Origin: Azoarcus sp. TTM-91 | GTDB lineage: Bacteria > Pseudomonadota > Gammaproteobacteria > Burkholderiales > Rhodocyclaceae | NCBI RefSeq assembly: GCF_012911025.1 | Contig: NZ_WUEI01000001.1 | Location: 124,001-188,000 of the forward strand | DNA: 64,000 nucleotides | Direction: 5' to 3' | Shown here: positions 47,331 to 59,084 of the stretch, one piece after another | Layout: each line of letters opens with the position of its first letter | Position numbering within the stretch: the stretch's first letter is position 1 | The notes under the pieces: model-generated | Database searches by the model: none | Seen by the model: only the letters and a program-made list of their open reading frames with translations | Told to the model about the DNA's origin: nothing | Translations under genes and position numbers: made by a program

Positions 47331-48980
47331 ATGTCGGCAACGCTTGCCGCGACAGGTTTCGGCCTGCTCGCCAAGGAACGCACCATCGCCCAGCCCGGCT
47401 TCAATCGCTGGCTGGTTCCCCCCGCAGCACTCGCAATCCATTTATGCATAGGCATGGCTTACGGTTTCTCGGTGTTCTGGCTGCCGCTGTCGAAAGCGGT
47501 AGGCATCACCGCGCCCCTGGCCTGCCCGGCGGACATGGGCTTCTTCGCCCAGGTGTTCGCCACCGGCTGCGACTGGAAGATTTCCATGTTGGGCTGGATG
47601 TACACCCTGTTCTTCGTCTTCCTCGGCTGTTCGGCGGCCATCTGGGGCGGCTGGCTGGAGCGTGCCGGGCCGCGCAAGGCCGGCGTGGTGGCGGCGCTGT
47701 GCTGGTGCGGTGGCCTGGTGATCTCGGCGCTGGGCGTGTATCTGCACCAGATCTGGATGCTGTGGCTGGGCTCCGGCGTGATCGGCGGTATCGGCCTGGG
47801 GCTGGGCTACATCTCGCCGGTGTCGACGCTGATCAAGTGGTTCCCCGACCGCCGCGGCATGGCCACCGGCATGGCCATCATGGGCTTCGGCGGCGGCGCG
47901 ATGATAGGCGCGCCGCTGGCGGACAAGCTGATGAACACCTTCGCCACCGCAACCTCGGTCGGCGTGTGGGAGACCTTCCTGTGCCTGGCGGCGATCTACT
48001 TCGTCTTCATGATGGCCGGCGCGCTGGGCTACCGGGTGCCGCCGCCGGACTGGAAGCCGGCTGGGTGGACGCCGCCGCCGGCAGCGCAGAAGAGCATGGT
48101 CACCCAGCGCCATGTGCACCTGGACAAGGCCTGGCGCACGCCGCAGTTCTGGCTGGTGTGGGGCGTGCTGTGCCTGAACGTGACCGCCGGCATCGGCATC
48201 ATCGGCATGGCCTCGCCGCTGCTGCAGGAGGTGTTCGCCGGCAAGCTGATCGGCGTGGATGCCAGCTTCAACGAGCTGGACGCGGCGCAGAAGACCCAGA
48301 TCGCCGCGGTGGCAGCCGGCTTCACCGGCCTGCTGTCGCTGTTCAACATTGCCGGCCGCTTCTTCTGGGCCTCGCTGTCGGACAAGCTGGGGCGCAAGCT
48401 CACCTACTCCATCTTCTTCCTGCTCGGCTGCGGCCTCTACGCCGCCATTCCCACCACCGCCGCGGCCGGCAGCCTGGCGCTGTTCGTCATCTTCTTCTGC
48501 GTGATCCTGTCCATGTACGGCGGCGGCTTCGCCACCGTGCCGGCCTATCTGGCGGACATGTTCGGCACCAGGATGGTGGGCGCCATCCACGGCCGCCTGC
48601 TCACCGCCTGGGCCACCGCCGGCATCCTCGGCCCGGTCATCGTGAACTACATCCGCGAGTACCAACTCGAACAGGGTGTGGCGCGGGCCGATGCCTACAC
48701 GGTGACCATGTACATCCTCGCCGGCCTGCTGGTGCTGGGCTTCATCTGCAACTGGCTGGTGAGGCCGGTGGCCGAGCAGCACTACATGAGCGACGAGGAG
48801 CTGGCGGACGAAAAACGCCAGGCCGACAACACCCACCAGCACTTCGTGGACGATGTCGAAGCGCTGGCCAAGGAAGCCTCCCATTCCGGCAAGGTCCTGC
48901 TGGCTTGGGCGGCGGTCTGGATTCCCCTGGGCTGGGGCATCTGGATCACCCTGCAGAAGACGGCGGCGCTGTTCGGCTAG
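47331..48980 (+). CDS. MFS transporter, oxalate/formate antiporter (OFA) family
   Basis: The protein has 549 residues and about 12 to 14 membrane helices. The major-facilitator signature is WFPDRRGMATGMAIMGFGGG, characteristic of the OFA branch that includes OxlT. A long loop lies between helices 6 and 7. The C-terminus has an extra charged segment (~480-520) and a final helix. Placement before the fds genes suggests import of formate, oxalate or a related carboxylate. AAGGAGA precedes the ATG. Confidence 0.87.
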   Translation: MSATLAATGFGLLAKERTIAQPGFNRWLVPPAALAIHLCIGMAYGFSVFWLPLSKAVGITAPLACPADMGFFAQVFATGCDWKISMLGWMYTLFFVFLGCSAAIWGGWLERAGPRKAGVVAALCWCGGLVISALGVYLHQIWMLWLGSGVIGGIGLGLGYISPVSTLIKWFPDRRGMATGMAIMGFGGGAMIGAPLADKLMNTFATATSVGVWETFLCLAAIYFVFMMAGALGYRVPPPDWKPAGWTPPPAAQKSMVTQRHVHLDKAWRTPQFWLVWGVLCLNVTAGIGIIGMASPLLQEVFAGKLIGVDASFNELDAAQKTQIAAVAAGFTGLLSLFNIAGRFFWASLSDKLGRKLTYSIFFLLGCGLYAAIPTTAAAGSLALFVIFFCVILSMYGGGFATVPAYLADMFGTRMVGAIHGRLLTAWATAGILGPVIVNYIREYQLEQGVARADAYTVTMYILAGLLVLGFICNWLVRPVAEQHYMSDEELADEKRQADNTHQHFVDDVEALAKEASHSGKVLLAWAAVWIPLGWGIWITLQKTAALFG

Positions 48981-49047
48981 CCGTTCCCGCAACTGCCCGA
49001 GCGCCGGTGCCGCAGCCGTGGCGGCACCGGCGAGGAGACAAGAAGAC

Positions 49048-49607
49048 GTGAGCACTCCCCCGACCCCGAGTCCGATCCCAACCCCGACTCCTCAAGCGTC
49101 TGCCGCGTCCTGTACGACGCCGGCGGGCGATCGCCTGCAGGCCCTCGTCGATGCGCGCAAGGCCCTGCCGGGCGCGATGCTGCCCATCCTGCACGCCATC
49201 CAGGAAGAGTTCGGCTGGGTGCCGCCGGAGGCGGTGCCGATGATCGCCAGCGCGCTCAACCTCAGCCGCGCCGAGGTCTACGGCGTGCTCACCTTCTACC
49301 ACCACTTCTGCACCCAGCCGCCGGGCCGGCATGTGGTGCAGGTATGCCGCGCGGAATCCTGCCAGGCGATGGGCGGCGAGGGCCTGGAGGCCTACGCCCG
49401 CGCCACGCTGGGCGTGGACTGGCACGAAACCACGGCGGATGGCGCCGTCACCCTGCTGCCGGTGTATTGCCTGGGCAACTGCGCCTGTTCGCCGGCAGTG
49501 CGGGTGGATGACGACGTCCGCGGCCGCATCACGCCAGCGCGTTTCGATGCGCTGCTCGCGGGGCTGCGCGAGCGGGATGCCGAACGGGCCGGACAGGAGG
49601 TGGCGGC

Positions 49608-49611
<4 letters not shown>
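49048..49611 (+). CDS. fdsG: NAD-dependent formate dehydrogenase gamma subunit (NuoE-like)
   Basis: The protein has 187 residues and the thioredoxin-like 2Fe-2S domain of NuoE (CRAESCQAMGG and CLGNCACSP give the four cysteines). The first ~20 residues are a Pro/Thr-rich leader, unlike the family and poorly conserved. The GTG at 49048 has GAGGAG upstream; the frame reaches further back but runs into the transporter gene. Its stop overlaps the fdsB start (ATGA), typical of fds operons. Confidence 0.9.
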
Positions 49612-51263
<1,652 letters not shown>

Positions 51264-51279
51264 AGGAGGAGACAGAACG

Positions 51280-54246
51280 ATGAACCACCCCGATCCCCAG
51301 GCTCGCCTGCAGCCCGCCGCCACCGCGGTGCCCATCACCTTCCACCGCAGCCCGGACCTGGGCACGCCCGCGCGCGAGTCGGACACCCTGGTCACCCTCT
51401 GCATCGACGGCAACGACGTCACCGTGCCGGCCGGCACCTCGCTGATGCGCGCCGCCGGCCTGGCCGGCTGCAGCGTGCCCAAGCTGTGTGCCACCGACAG
51501 CCTGGAGCCCTTCGGCTCCTGCCGCCTGTGCCTGGTCGAAATCGAGGGCCGTCGCGGCTATCCCGCCTCCTGCACCACGCCGGCCGAGGCCGGCATGGTG
51601 GTGCGCACCCAGAGCCCCAGGCTGGCCGAACTGCGCCGCGGGGTGATGGAGCTCTACATCTCCGACCATCCGCTGGACTGCCTCACCTGTGCCGCCAACG
51701 GCGACTGCGAGCTGCAGGACATGGCCGGCGTGGTCGGCCTGCGCGAAGTGCGCTACGGCATGACGGGCAACGACAACCACTTCGATGCCGAACACGCGGT
51801 CGCGCCGGATACCTCCAACCCCTACTTCACCTACGACCCGGCCAAGTGCATCGTCTGCAACCGCTGCGTGCGCGCCTGTGAGGAAACCCAGGGCACTTTC
51901 GCGCTGACCATCTCCGGCCGCGGCTTCGAATCCCGCGTCACCGCCGGTGCCGGCGAGAACTTCCTCGGCTCGGAGTGCGTGTCCTGCGGCGCCTGCGTGC
52001 AGGCCTGCCCGACCGCGACGCTGATCGAGAAGAGCGTCGTCGAGCAGGGCCAGGCCGAGAAAAGCGTGGTCACCACCTGCGCCTACTGCGGCGTGGGCTG
52101 CGCCTTCGAGGCGGAGGTGAAGGGCAACGAAGTGGTGCGCATGGTGCCGTACAAGGACGGCCAGGCCAACCGCGGGCACTCTTGCGTCAAGGGCCGCTTC
52201 GCCTGGGGCTATGCCACCCATCCGGACCGCATCAAGTCGCCGATGATACGCGCCAGCATCGACGAGCCCTGGCGCGAGGTGAGCTGGGAGGAGGCCATCA
52301 GCCACGCCGCCTCCGAGTTCCGCCGCATCCAGGCCAAGCATGGCAAGGGCGCGGTCGGCGGCCTCACCTCCTCGCGCTGCACCAACGAAGAAACCTACCT
52401 GGTGCAGAAGCTGATCCGGGCCGGCTTCGGCAACAACAACGTCGATACCTGCGCCCGCGTCTGCCACTCGCCCACCGGCTACGGCCTGGGCCAGACCTAT
52501 GGCACCTCTGCCGGCACCCAGACCTTCGATTCGGTGCAGTACGCCGACGTGGTGATGGTGATCGGCGCCAACCCCACCGACGGCCATCCGGTGTTCGGCT
52601 CGCGGCTGAAGCGCAGGCTGCGCCAGGGCGCCAAGCTCATCGTCCTCGACCCGCGCGCCATCGACCTGGTGCGCTCGCCGCACATCGCCGCCGCTCACCA
52701 CCTCAAGCTGCGGCCGGGCACCAATGTGGCGGTCATCAATGCGCTGGCCCACGTCATCGTCACCGAGGGGCTGGTGGACGAGGCCTTCGTCGCCGAGCGC
52801 TGCGATGCCGAGTCCTTCGCCATGTGGCGCGCCTTCGTCGCCGATCCGGCCAATTCGCCGGAAGCGCTGGAGGCCACCACCGGCGTGCCCGCCGCCGAGC
52901 TGCGCGGTGCCGCCCGCCTGTACGCCACCGGCCGCAGCGACGGCACCGCGGCCGACGTGGCAAACCGCCGCCCCAACGGCGCCATCTACTACGGCCTGGG
53001 CGTCACCGAGCACAGCCAGGGCTCCACCATGGTCATGGGCATCGCCAACCTCGCCATGGCCACCGGCAACATCGGCCGCGAAGGCGTGGGCGTGAACCCG
53101 CTGCGCGGCCAGAACAACGTGCAGGGCTCCTGCGACATGGGCTCCTTCCCGCACGAGCTGCCGGGCTACCGCCATGTGTCCGACCCGCTCACCCGCGCCC
53201 TCTTCGGCGAAGCCTGGGGCGTGGACATCGACCCCGAGCCCGGCCTGCGCATCACCAACATGCTGGAAGCCGCGCTGGACGGCAGCTTCAAGGGCCTCTA
53301 CTGCCAGGGCGAGGACATCGTCCAGTCCGACCCCAACACCCAGCACGTCGAAGCCGCGCTGCGCGAGATGGAATGCGTGGTGGTGCAGGACATCTTCCTC
53401 AACGAAACCGCCAAGTTCGCCCATGTGCTGCTGCCCGGCGCCAGCTTCCTGGAGAAGGATGGCACCTTCACCAACGCCGAGCGCCGCATTTCCCGCGTGC
53501 GCAAGGTGATGCCGCCGCTGGCCGGCAAGGCGGACTGGGAGATCACCGTCGAGCTGGCCAACGCGCTCGGCTACCCGATGGACTACCGCCATCCGTCCGA
53601 GATCATGGACGAGATCGCCCGCCTCACCCCCACCTTCGCCGGCGTCAGCTACCAGCGCCTGGAGGAGCTGGGCAGCATCCAGTGGCCGTGCAACGGCCTG
53701 CAGCCGGAAGGCACGCCCATCATGCACATCGGCGGCTTCGTGCGCGGCAAGGGCCGCTTCATGCCGACGCGCTACGTCGCCACCGAAGAGAAGGTGAACG
53801 CGCGCTATCCGCTCATCCTCACCACCGGCCGCATCCTGTCGCAGTACAACGTCGGCGCGCAGACGCGGCGTACGCCCAACAACCTGTGGCATGCCGAAGA
53901 CAGGCTGGAGATCCACCCGCAGGACGCCGAGGAGCGCGGCATCCACGATGGCGACTGGGTCGGCATCAGCAGCCGCGCCGGCGAAACCGTGCTGCGCGCC
54001 ACCCTCACCGGGCGGGTGCAGCCGGGCGTGGTCTACACCACCTTCCACTTCCCCGAGTCCGGCGCCAACGTCATCACCACCGACAATTCCGACTGGGCCA
54101 CCAACTGCCCGGAATACAAGGTGACGGCGGTGCAGGTGGTGCCGGTGAGCAAGCCCTCCGAATGGCAGGAGCGCTTCCAGCGCTTCACCCGACGGCAGGA
54201 AGGCCACCTGCGTGCCGCCTCGGCCGACGGCAAGGTGGAGGTCTGA
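51280..54246 (+). CDS. fdsA: NAD-dependent formate dehydrogenase alpha subunit, cysteine form
   Basis: The catalytic subunit has 988 residues. The N-terminal 2Fe-2S domain (CSVPKLC..., CRLCLVE) leads to a His/Cys 4Fe-4S site and two ferredoxin clusters (CIVCNRCVRAC; CVSCGACVQAC). The molybdopterin part follows, with CAYCGVGC and the metal ligand Cys395 in CARVCHSPTG. Where FdnG in this window has selenocysteine, this enzyme has cysteine, so it does not need the selenium genes. It oxidises formate in the cytoplasm. The gene that usually lies between fdsA and fdsD (fdsC, an FdhD-type sulfur-transfer protein) is absent here. Confidence 0.95.
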   Translation: MNHPDPQARLQPAATAVPITFHRSPDLGTPARESDTLVTLCIDGNDVTVPAGTSLMRAAGLAGCSVPKLCATDSLEPFGSCRLCLVEIEGRRGYPASCTTPAEAGMVVRTQSPRLAELRRGVMELYISDHPLDCLTCAANGDCELQDMAGVVGLREVRYGMTGNDNHFDAEHAVAPDTSNPYFTYDPAKCIVCNRCVRACEETQGTFALTISGRGFESRVTAGAGENFLGSECVSCGACVQACPTATLIEKSVVEQGQAEKSVVTTCAYCGVGCAFEAEVKGNEVVRMVPYKDGQANRGHSCVKGRFAWGYATHPDRIKSPMIRASIDEPWREVSWEEAISHAASEFRRIQAKHGKGAVGGLTSSRCTNEETYLVQKLIRAGFGNNNVDTCARVCHSPTGYGLGQTYGTSAGTQTFDSVQYADVVMVIGANPTDGHPVFGSRLKRRLRQGAKLIVLDPRAIDLVRSPHIAAAHHLKLRPGTNVAVINALAHVIVTEGLVDEAFVAERCDAESFAMWRAFVADPANSPEALEATTGVPAAELRGAARLYATGRSDGTAADVANRRPNGAIYYGLGVTEHSQGSTMVMGIANLAMATGNIGREGVGVNPLRGQNNVQGSCDMGSFPHELPGYRHVSDPLTRALFGEAWGVDIDPEPGLRITNMLEAALDGSFKGLYCQGEDIVQSDPNTQHVEAALREMECVVVQDIFLNETAKFAHVLLPGASFLEKDGTFTNAERRISRVRKVMPPLAGKADWEITVELANALGYPMDYRHPSEIMDEIARLTPTFAGVSYQRLEELGSIQWPCNGLQPEGTPIMHIGGFVRGKGRFMPTRYVATEEKVNARYPLILTTGRILSQYNVGAQTRRTPNNLWHAEDRLEIHPQDAEERGIHDGDWVGISSRAGETVLRATLTGRVQPGVVYTTFHFPESGANVITTDNSDWATNCPEYKVTAVQVVPVSKPSEWQERFQRFTRRQEGHLRAASADGKVEV

Positions 54247-54248
54247 CG

Positions 54249-54476
54249 ATGGAGATCCAGCCGCTGATCAAGATGGCCAACCAGATCGGCCAGTTCTTCG
54301 AAGCCTGGCCCGACCCCGCCCAGGCCCGCAGCGAAATCGCCAACCACCTGCAACGCTTCTGGGAGCCCCGCATGCGCCGCGCCATCGTGGCGCACGTCGA
54401 ACAAGGCGGCGAGGGCCTGGCGCTGCCGGTGCAGGAGGCGGTGAAGCTGCTGGCGCAGCGCCAGCCGGGCCATTGA
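54249..54476 (+). CDS. fdsD: Formate dehydrogenase delta subunit
   Basis: The protein has 75 residues, beginning MEIQPLIKMANQIGQFFEAWP, the conserved pattern of the small FdsD subunit. It aids assembly or stability of the soluble formate dehydrogenase. It starts two bases after the fdsA stop. Nothing resembling fdsC lies between. Confidence 0.88.
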   Translation: MEIQPLIKMANQIGQFFEAWPDPAQARSEIANHLQRFWEPRMRRAIVAHVEQGGEGLALPVQEAVKLLAQRQPGH

Positions 54477-54489
54477 AGGTGGCGGGCGG

Positions 54490-55449
54490 CTAGCGCCGCT
54501 CGCCGGCGCTGCGCTTGAACACGTAGAACAGGTTGGGCTCGCTCACCAGGTAGAGGGTGCCCTCCTCGTCCATCGCCACGCCTTCGGCCTGCGGCACGTC
54601 CTTCTCCAGGCCGTGCCAGCCGCGGCTGAGTTCGAGGAAGCTCACCGCGCGGCCGTTGGGGCGGACTTCGCTGAGCAGCCGGGATTCGTCGCTGAGCACC
54701 AGCAGGCTGTTGCTGACGGGGTCGAAATGCAGGCCGGAGAGGTCGCTGTTGTGGGCCAGGGCGCCAGCTTCTTCCGGCAGGTCGGCGACCAGGCTGATCT
54801 GGGCGTTGGGGCCGCCGTCGAGCAGGCCGAGCAGCTTGTACAGCCGCATCGGGTCGCGCTCGCGGGCGATGTACAGGCCGTTGTCGCGCGGGTCCCAGGC
54901 GATGCCTTCGAAACCCTTGTTGTTGCCAGCCTCTATGCCCAGCGAGAAGCTGCGCGCCTGGTCGCGGGCGATGCGCGTCTGCGTTTCGTTCAGGTCCACC
55001 AGCACCAGCGCCTGGCGGCGTTCCTCGGCCAGCACGAAGCGGCTGCCGCCCACCCAGTCCAGGCTTTCCACGTCGCTGAAACCGCTCAGTTCCATGCGTC
55101 GCAGCACTTCGCCGCGCGGGCTGAGCTCGATGATCTGCTCGGGGTTGTTGATGGCGAGGAAGAGGGTGCCGGTGTCGCCGTTCCAGGCCAGGCCGGAGGC
55201 GTTGTCGGCGACGCCGGCCAGCGCCTTGCCCTGGATCTCGGCCTGGTAGCCGAACAGGCCGATGCCGCGGCCGGCCTCTTGTGCCGGCACGCTGGCGCGC
55301 ATCCAGGCGGCGTACAGGCGGTCGTCCAGATCGCTGCGCACCACCGCCTGCTGCAGGCCGAGGGCGAGCAGCAGGGCGGCGGCGCCCATGCGCAGGGGGG
55401 CGTCGCGCCAGAGCTGGGAGAGCTGGGAGAGGGGCAGGGAGGCGAGCAT
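54490..55449 (-). CDS. SdiA-regulated-like membrane-anchored beta-propeller protein
   Basis: The protein has 319 residues. An N-terminal hydrophobic helix (about 20-35) is followed by repeated strands typical of the SdiA-regulated/six-bladed propeller family (ASGLAWNGDTGTLFLAINNP, GFSDVESLDWVG, GFEGIAWDPRDNGLYIARE, SDLSGLHFDPVSNSLLVLSDES). Repeats of the type ...L.WD...LY... indicate the propeller. Function is unknown. Several starts exist upstream in frame; I took the ATG at 55449 because the hydrophobic helix begins shortly after. Confidence 0.78.
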   Translation of the reverse strand: MLASLPLSQLSQLWRDAPLRMGAAALLLALGLQQAVVRSDLDDRLYAAWMRASVPAQEAGRGIGLFGYQAEIQGKALAGVADNASGLAWNGDTGTLFLAINNPEQIIELSPRGEVLRRMELSGFSDVESLDWVGGSRFVLAEERRQALVLVDLNETQTRIARDQARSFSLGIEAGNNKGFEGIAWDPRDNGLYIARERDPMRLYKLLGLLDGGPNAQISLVADLPEEAGALAHNSDLSGLHFDPVSNSLLVLSDESRLLSEVRPNGRAVSFLELSRGWHGLEKDVPQAEGVAMDEEGTLYLVSEPNLFYVFKRSAGERR

Positions 55450-55605
55450 GGCCGGCGTGGTCTGGAAAGTCGCATCGGAAAGGCGCTGGCCAAAGTAACC
55501 CGCGGACGGTGAACCTTTGATTAACACCCGCCGGCGGCGCTCGACAGCGGGCCGGCAAGCTCCTATCTTGGCGGGACAAATCAAAACACCATAGGAGACA
55601 AGATC

Positions 55606-56496
55606 ATGCTGCCTTTCGTACGTGCCGCTTCCCGTTTGCTGATGCTGGGCCTGGCGGTGGGCGCCGGCCTGCTGCCGGCGGTGGCCGCAGCGGCCGGCCC
55701 GGCGGAGGATGCGCCGCGCCTGTCCGAGCGCTGGGACGAGAAGCGCGCCACCGCGCTGCTCGGCCGCGCGGTGCGTCATGTGGAGGAGAAGGGCGAGGCG
55801 GCGCTGGCCGACTTCACCCGCGAGGGCGGTTACGTGGACCGCGACCTCTACGTCTATGCGCTGGCGCCGGATGGCCGCTTCCTCGCCAGCGGCGGTTCCT
55901 CGGTGGCGCTGGTGGGCCAGAACGTGGCCGAGCACAAGGATGCCGATGGCAAGCCCTTCTTCCGCGAGATCCTGGATACCGCAGCCGCCCGCGGCGAGGG
56001 CCGGGTGGAGTACCGCTGGCTGAACCCGGCCGACGGCCGCGAGGAGCCCAAGGTGACGCTGTTCCGCCAGGTGCGCGGCATCATCGTCGCCGTCGGCTTC
56101 TATGCCCCGCGTGCCACGCCGGCGGAGGCGCGGGCGCTGCTGGAGCGGGCGGTGGAGGCGGTGAAACGCGACCCGGCGGCGGCGGCGGGCGAGTTCCAGC
56201 GCGCCGGCGGCCCCTTCCTGCGCGACGACCTCTACGTTTTCGTGGTGGACATGGCCGATGGCCGCACCCTGGCCCACGGTGCCTCGCCTGCGCTGGTGGG
56301 GCGAGACAGTCGCGAGTTGCGCGATCCCAAGGGGAAGGCGATCATCACCGACATGATCAACGTGGCCAGCAGGAAAGGCGCCGGCGAGATGGACTATGCC
56401 TGGCGCAACCCGACCACCGGCAAGATCGAAAGCAAACATACCTATTTCCGGGCCGTGGACGGCCGGCTGGTCGGCGTGGGCTACTACACGCGCTGA
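55606..56496 (+). CDS. Exported protein with two Cache domains
   Basis: The protein has 296 residues with a signal peptide (about 1-30). Two tandem Cache_2-type sensor domains cover residues ~35-165 and ~170-295; the second half repeats the first ([20 protein letters not shown] and [20 protein letters not shown]). Cache domains bind small ligands. No membrane segment or signalling domain follows, so it is a soluble periplasmic binding protein rather than a receptor. AGGAGA precedes the ATG. It is divergent from the propeller gene. Confidence 0.82.
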   Translation: MLPFVRAASRLLMLGLAVGAGLLPAVAAAAGPAEDAPRLSERWDEKRATALLGRAVRHVEEKGEAALADFTREGGYVDRDLYVYALAPDGRFLASGGSSVALVGQNVAEHKDADGKPFFREILDTAAARGEGRVEYRWLNPADGREEPKVTLFRQVRGIIVAVGFYAPRATPAEARALLERAVEAVKRDPAAAAGEFQRAGGPFLRDDLYVFVVDMADGRTLAHGASPALVGRDSRELRDPKGKAIITDMINVASRKGAGEMDYAWRNPTTGKIESKHTYFRAVDGRLVGVGYYTR

Positions 56497-56555
56497 GCGG
56501 CGGCTGGCGGCGAGACCCGGTTTTTCCCCTGAGACAGAAGAGGAGTCATCACCCC

Positions 56556-57056
56556 ATGAGTACCGTAACCCTGGGCGGCAACCCCATCGAGATCGCCGGC
56601 AACTTCCCGCAGGTGGGCGCCACCGCTCCGGCTTTCAGCCTCACCGCCGGTGATCTGGGCGACGTCGGCCTCAGCGCCTACGCCGGCAAGCGCAAGGTGC
56701 TGAACATCGTTCCCAGCCTGGATACCCCCACCTGCGCCACTTCCACCCGCAAGTTCAACGCCGAGGCCGGCGGCCTGGCCAACACCGTGGTGCTTATCGT
56801 CTCCGGCGACCTGCCCTTCGCCGCCAAGCGCTTCTGCGTGGCCGAAGGGCTGGAGAACGTGCATCCGCTGTCCACCTTCCGCAGCCCCGGTTTCGCCAAG
56901 GACTATGGCGTGGCCATCGCCTCCGGCCCGCTCACCGGCCTCACCGCCCGTGCGGTGGTGGTGCTGGACGAGAACGACAAGGTGATCCACGCCCAGCTGG
57001 TGTCGGAGATCAAGAACGAGCCGGATTACGCCGCCGCGCTCGCCGTGCTGAAGTAA
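56556..57056 (+). CDS. tpx: Thiol peroxidase, Tpx type
   Basis: The protein has 166 residues. The peroxidatic Cys60 lies in [14 protein letters not shown] and the resolving Cys94 in AKRFCVAEG, the Tpx subfamily pattern of peroxiredoxins. It reduces hydroperoxides using thioredoxin. With oxyR and dps elsewhere in the window it adds to peroxide defence. GAGGAG is seen upstream of the ATG. It is read through to a hairpin after the stop. Confidence 0.95.
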   Translation: MSTVTLGGNPIEIAGNFPQVGATAPAFSLTAGDLGDVGLSAYAGKRKVLNIVPSLDTPTCATSTRKFNAEAGGLANTVVLIVSGDLPFAAKRFCVAEGLENVHPLSTFRSPGFAKDYGVAIASGPLTGLTARAVVVLDENDKVIHAQLVSEIKNEPDYAAALAVLK

Positions 57057-57057
57057 G

Positions 57058-57128
57058 CGGCCCGGAAGCACCGCGCAGCCATCGCGCTGCGCCCGCCGCG
57101 GCGGGTCTCCGGGCCCGCCGCGTTTCAT
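57058..57128 (+). terminator. Putative terminator after tpx
   Basis: GGCCCGGA (57059-57066) pairs with TCCGGGCC (57108-57115), with further inner GC stems, followed by GTTTCATTT. The loop is long, so confidence is moderate. Confidence 0.45.
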
Positions 57129-57152
57129 TTCTGCACTTTGCCGGAGTTCCGC

Positions 57153-58031
57153 TTGCTGCCCGCCCGCACCCTCGTCGCCCTGGTCCTGCTCACCCTGTTC
57201 TGGGGCATGAACTGGCCGATCATGAAGCTCTCGCTGCGGGAGATGTCGCCGCTCTATTTCCGCGCGCTCACTGTCACCGGCGGCCTGTTGCTGCTGCTTG
57301 CCTGGTTCCGCAGCCGCGGCGTCAGCCTGAAGATCCCGCGCGAACAGTACGGGCGCGTCGCCCTGCTGGCGCTGCCCAACATCGTCGGCTGGTACAGCTT
57401 CTCCATCTTCGGCGTGCAGGCGCTGGCCTCCGGCCGGGCCGCCATCCTCGGCTTCACCATGCCCATCTGGACGGTGCTGTTCGGCGTGCTGTTTTTCCGC
57501 GAGCGCATGAGCCCGCGGCTGTGGATCGCCACCGGCTGCGCCGCGCTGGCGGTGCTGCTGCTGCTGTGGCACGAGCTGGGCCATCTCTCCGGCCGGCCCA
57601 CCGGCATGCTGTGGATGCTGGCCGCGGCCGCCTCCTGGGCCATCGGCACCCTGCTGCTGAAACGCCTGCCCATCGCCATCTCCACCGAGGCGCTCACCGT
57701 CGGCATGCTCATCTGCGCCGCGCCGCTGCTATGGCTGCTGGCGCTGGCCAACGAGCCACTGCCCGGCTTCGACTTCAGCCCGCAGATGTGGGTGGCCATG
57801 ATCTACGGCGTCGTCATCGCCTGCGCCGCCGCGCAGCTGCTGTGGTTCTCCATCGCCCGCAGCCTGCCGCCGGTGGCCAGCGCGCTGTCTGTGATGATGA
57901 TCCCGGTGATCGGCCTCGGCTCCGCCATGCCCATCACCGGCGAACAGCCCCATGCGCAGGACCTGGCCGCGGTGGTGTTGATCATCGCCGCGCTGTCGGC
58001 GGCGCTGCTGCCGAAGCGGGCACGGGCTTAG
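57153..58031 (+). CDS. DMT-family (EamA) transporter
   Basis: The protein has 292 residues, with two EamA repeats of about five helices each (LLTLFWGMNWPIMKLS... and LWMLAAAASWAIGTLLLKR...). These drug/metabolite transporters export amino acids or metabolites; the substrate is unknown. The start is uncertain: TTG 57153 has GGAG six bases upstream; the longer frame begins at TTG 57138. The C-terminus is basic (PKRARA). Confidence 0.83.
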   Translation: MLPARTLVALVLLTLFWGMNWPIMKLSLREMSPLYFRALTVTGGLLLLLAWFRSRGVSLKIPREQYGRVALLALPNIVGWYSFSIFGVQALASGRAAILGFTMPIWTVLFGVLFFRERMSPRLWIATGCAALAVLLLLWHELGHLSGRPTGMLWMLAAAASWAIGTLLLKRLPIAISTEALTVGMLICAAPLLWLLALANEPLPGFDFSPQMWVAMIYGVVIACAAAQLLWFSIARSLPPVASALSVMMIPVIGLGSAMPITGEQPHAQDLAAVVLIIAALSAALLPKRARA

Positions 58032-58176
58032 GGTGGCGGCCCTGCTGGCGCCGGTGTTGCGCCTGCTCCGTTGCTTGCATGCCCGACTGGGGTGGATGAG
58101 GTCGCAGTGGCGGCGCCTGCAGGTTCGCTCCTCCTGGGGTGAGCCGGCCGGGCAAGTCCGCCGGCCTGAGGCAGGC

Positions 58177-59016
58177 ATGCCAGCCTCCCTCATGCTCGCT
58201 GGCCTGGCGGCCGCCCTCGCCGCCTGCACCACCGTGCCCACGCCGCAGGCCCGCCGCGACGCCGCGGAGGCGCTCGCCCAGGCCCGGGGCTGGCAGGCGC
58301 AGGCCATCCCCGCCGGCGCCTTCACCCTGCTCGCCTACCTGCCGGCGAGCGCAGCCGCCGATTCCGCCGACACGCTTACCGTCTATGTCGAAGGCGACGG
58401 CCTCGCCTGGATCACCCGCAGCCAGCCCTCCGACGACCCCACGCCGCGCGACCCGCTGGCGCTGCGCCTGGCCCTCGCCCAGCCCGGCGGCAAGGCCGCC
58501 TACCTCGGCCGGCCCTGCCAGTACCTGCGCCAGCAGAACCCCGCCTGCGGCAGCCGGTACTGGACCACCGCCCGCTTCGCCCCCGAGGTGGTGGAAGCCA
58601 GCAGCCGCGCGCTGGACCAGCTGAAGCAGGCCACTGCCAGCCGCCGCCTCATCCTCGTCGGCCACTCCGGTGGCGGCGCCGTCGCCGCCCTGCTCGCCGC
58701 CCGGCGCACGGATGTGGACCGCCTCATCACCATCGCCGGCAACCTCGACCACCGCGCCTGGACCACCCGCCTGCGCCTCAGCCCGCTCACCGCTTCCCTC
58801 AACCCGGCGGACGAAATCGCCGCCCTGCGCCAGCTGCCCCAATGGCACTTCGCCGGCGGCAGGGACAGCGCCATCCCCGCCGAGCTGGTGCGCAACTTCG
58901 CCGCCGCCTTCCCGCCGGGGGCGCCGGTGCATGTGGCAGTCGAGCCGGACTACGACCATCACTGCTGCTGGGCGGAGTCGTGGCCGCGGCTGTACCGGAT
59001 GGCGGTGGAGCGATAG
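58177..59016 (+). CDS. Alpha/beta-hydrolase lipoprotein
   Basis: The protein has 279 residues. It starts with a lipoprotein signal (LAALAAC-TT lipobox near residue 17). An alpha/beta-hydrolase fold follows with nucleophile motif GHSGGG, and a C-terminal His-rich end (YDHHCCW) supplies the likely catalytic histidine. It could be an outer-membrane or periplasmic esterase or lipase. The frame is open further back, but the start at 58177 gives a clean lipobox; GAGGCAGG is upstream. Confidence 0.8.
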   Translation: MPASLMLAGLAAALAACTTVPTPQARRDAAEALAQARGWQAQAIPAGAFTLLAYLPASAAADSADTLTVYVEGDGLAWITRSQPSDDPTPRDPLALRLALAQPGGKAAYLGRPCQYLRQQNPACGSRYWTTARFAPEVVEASSRALDQLKQATASRRLILVGHSGGGAVAALLAARRTDVDRLITIAGNLDHRAWTTRLRLSPLTASLNPADEIAALRQLPQWHFAGGRDSAIPAELVRNFAAAFPPGAPVHVAVEPDYDHHCCWAESWPRLYRMAVER

Positions 59017-59084
59017 GGCGGCAGGCTGCGGTGGCTGCCGCCCGCAAGGGTCGCGCTCGTCCGCCGGTCCGGCCCGAGGAGCCT

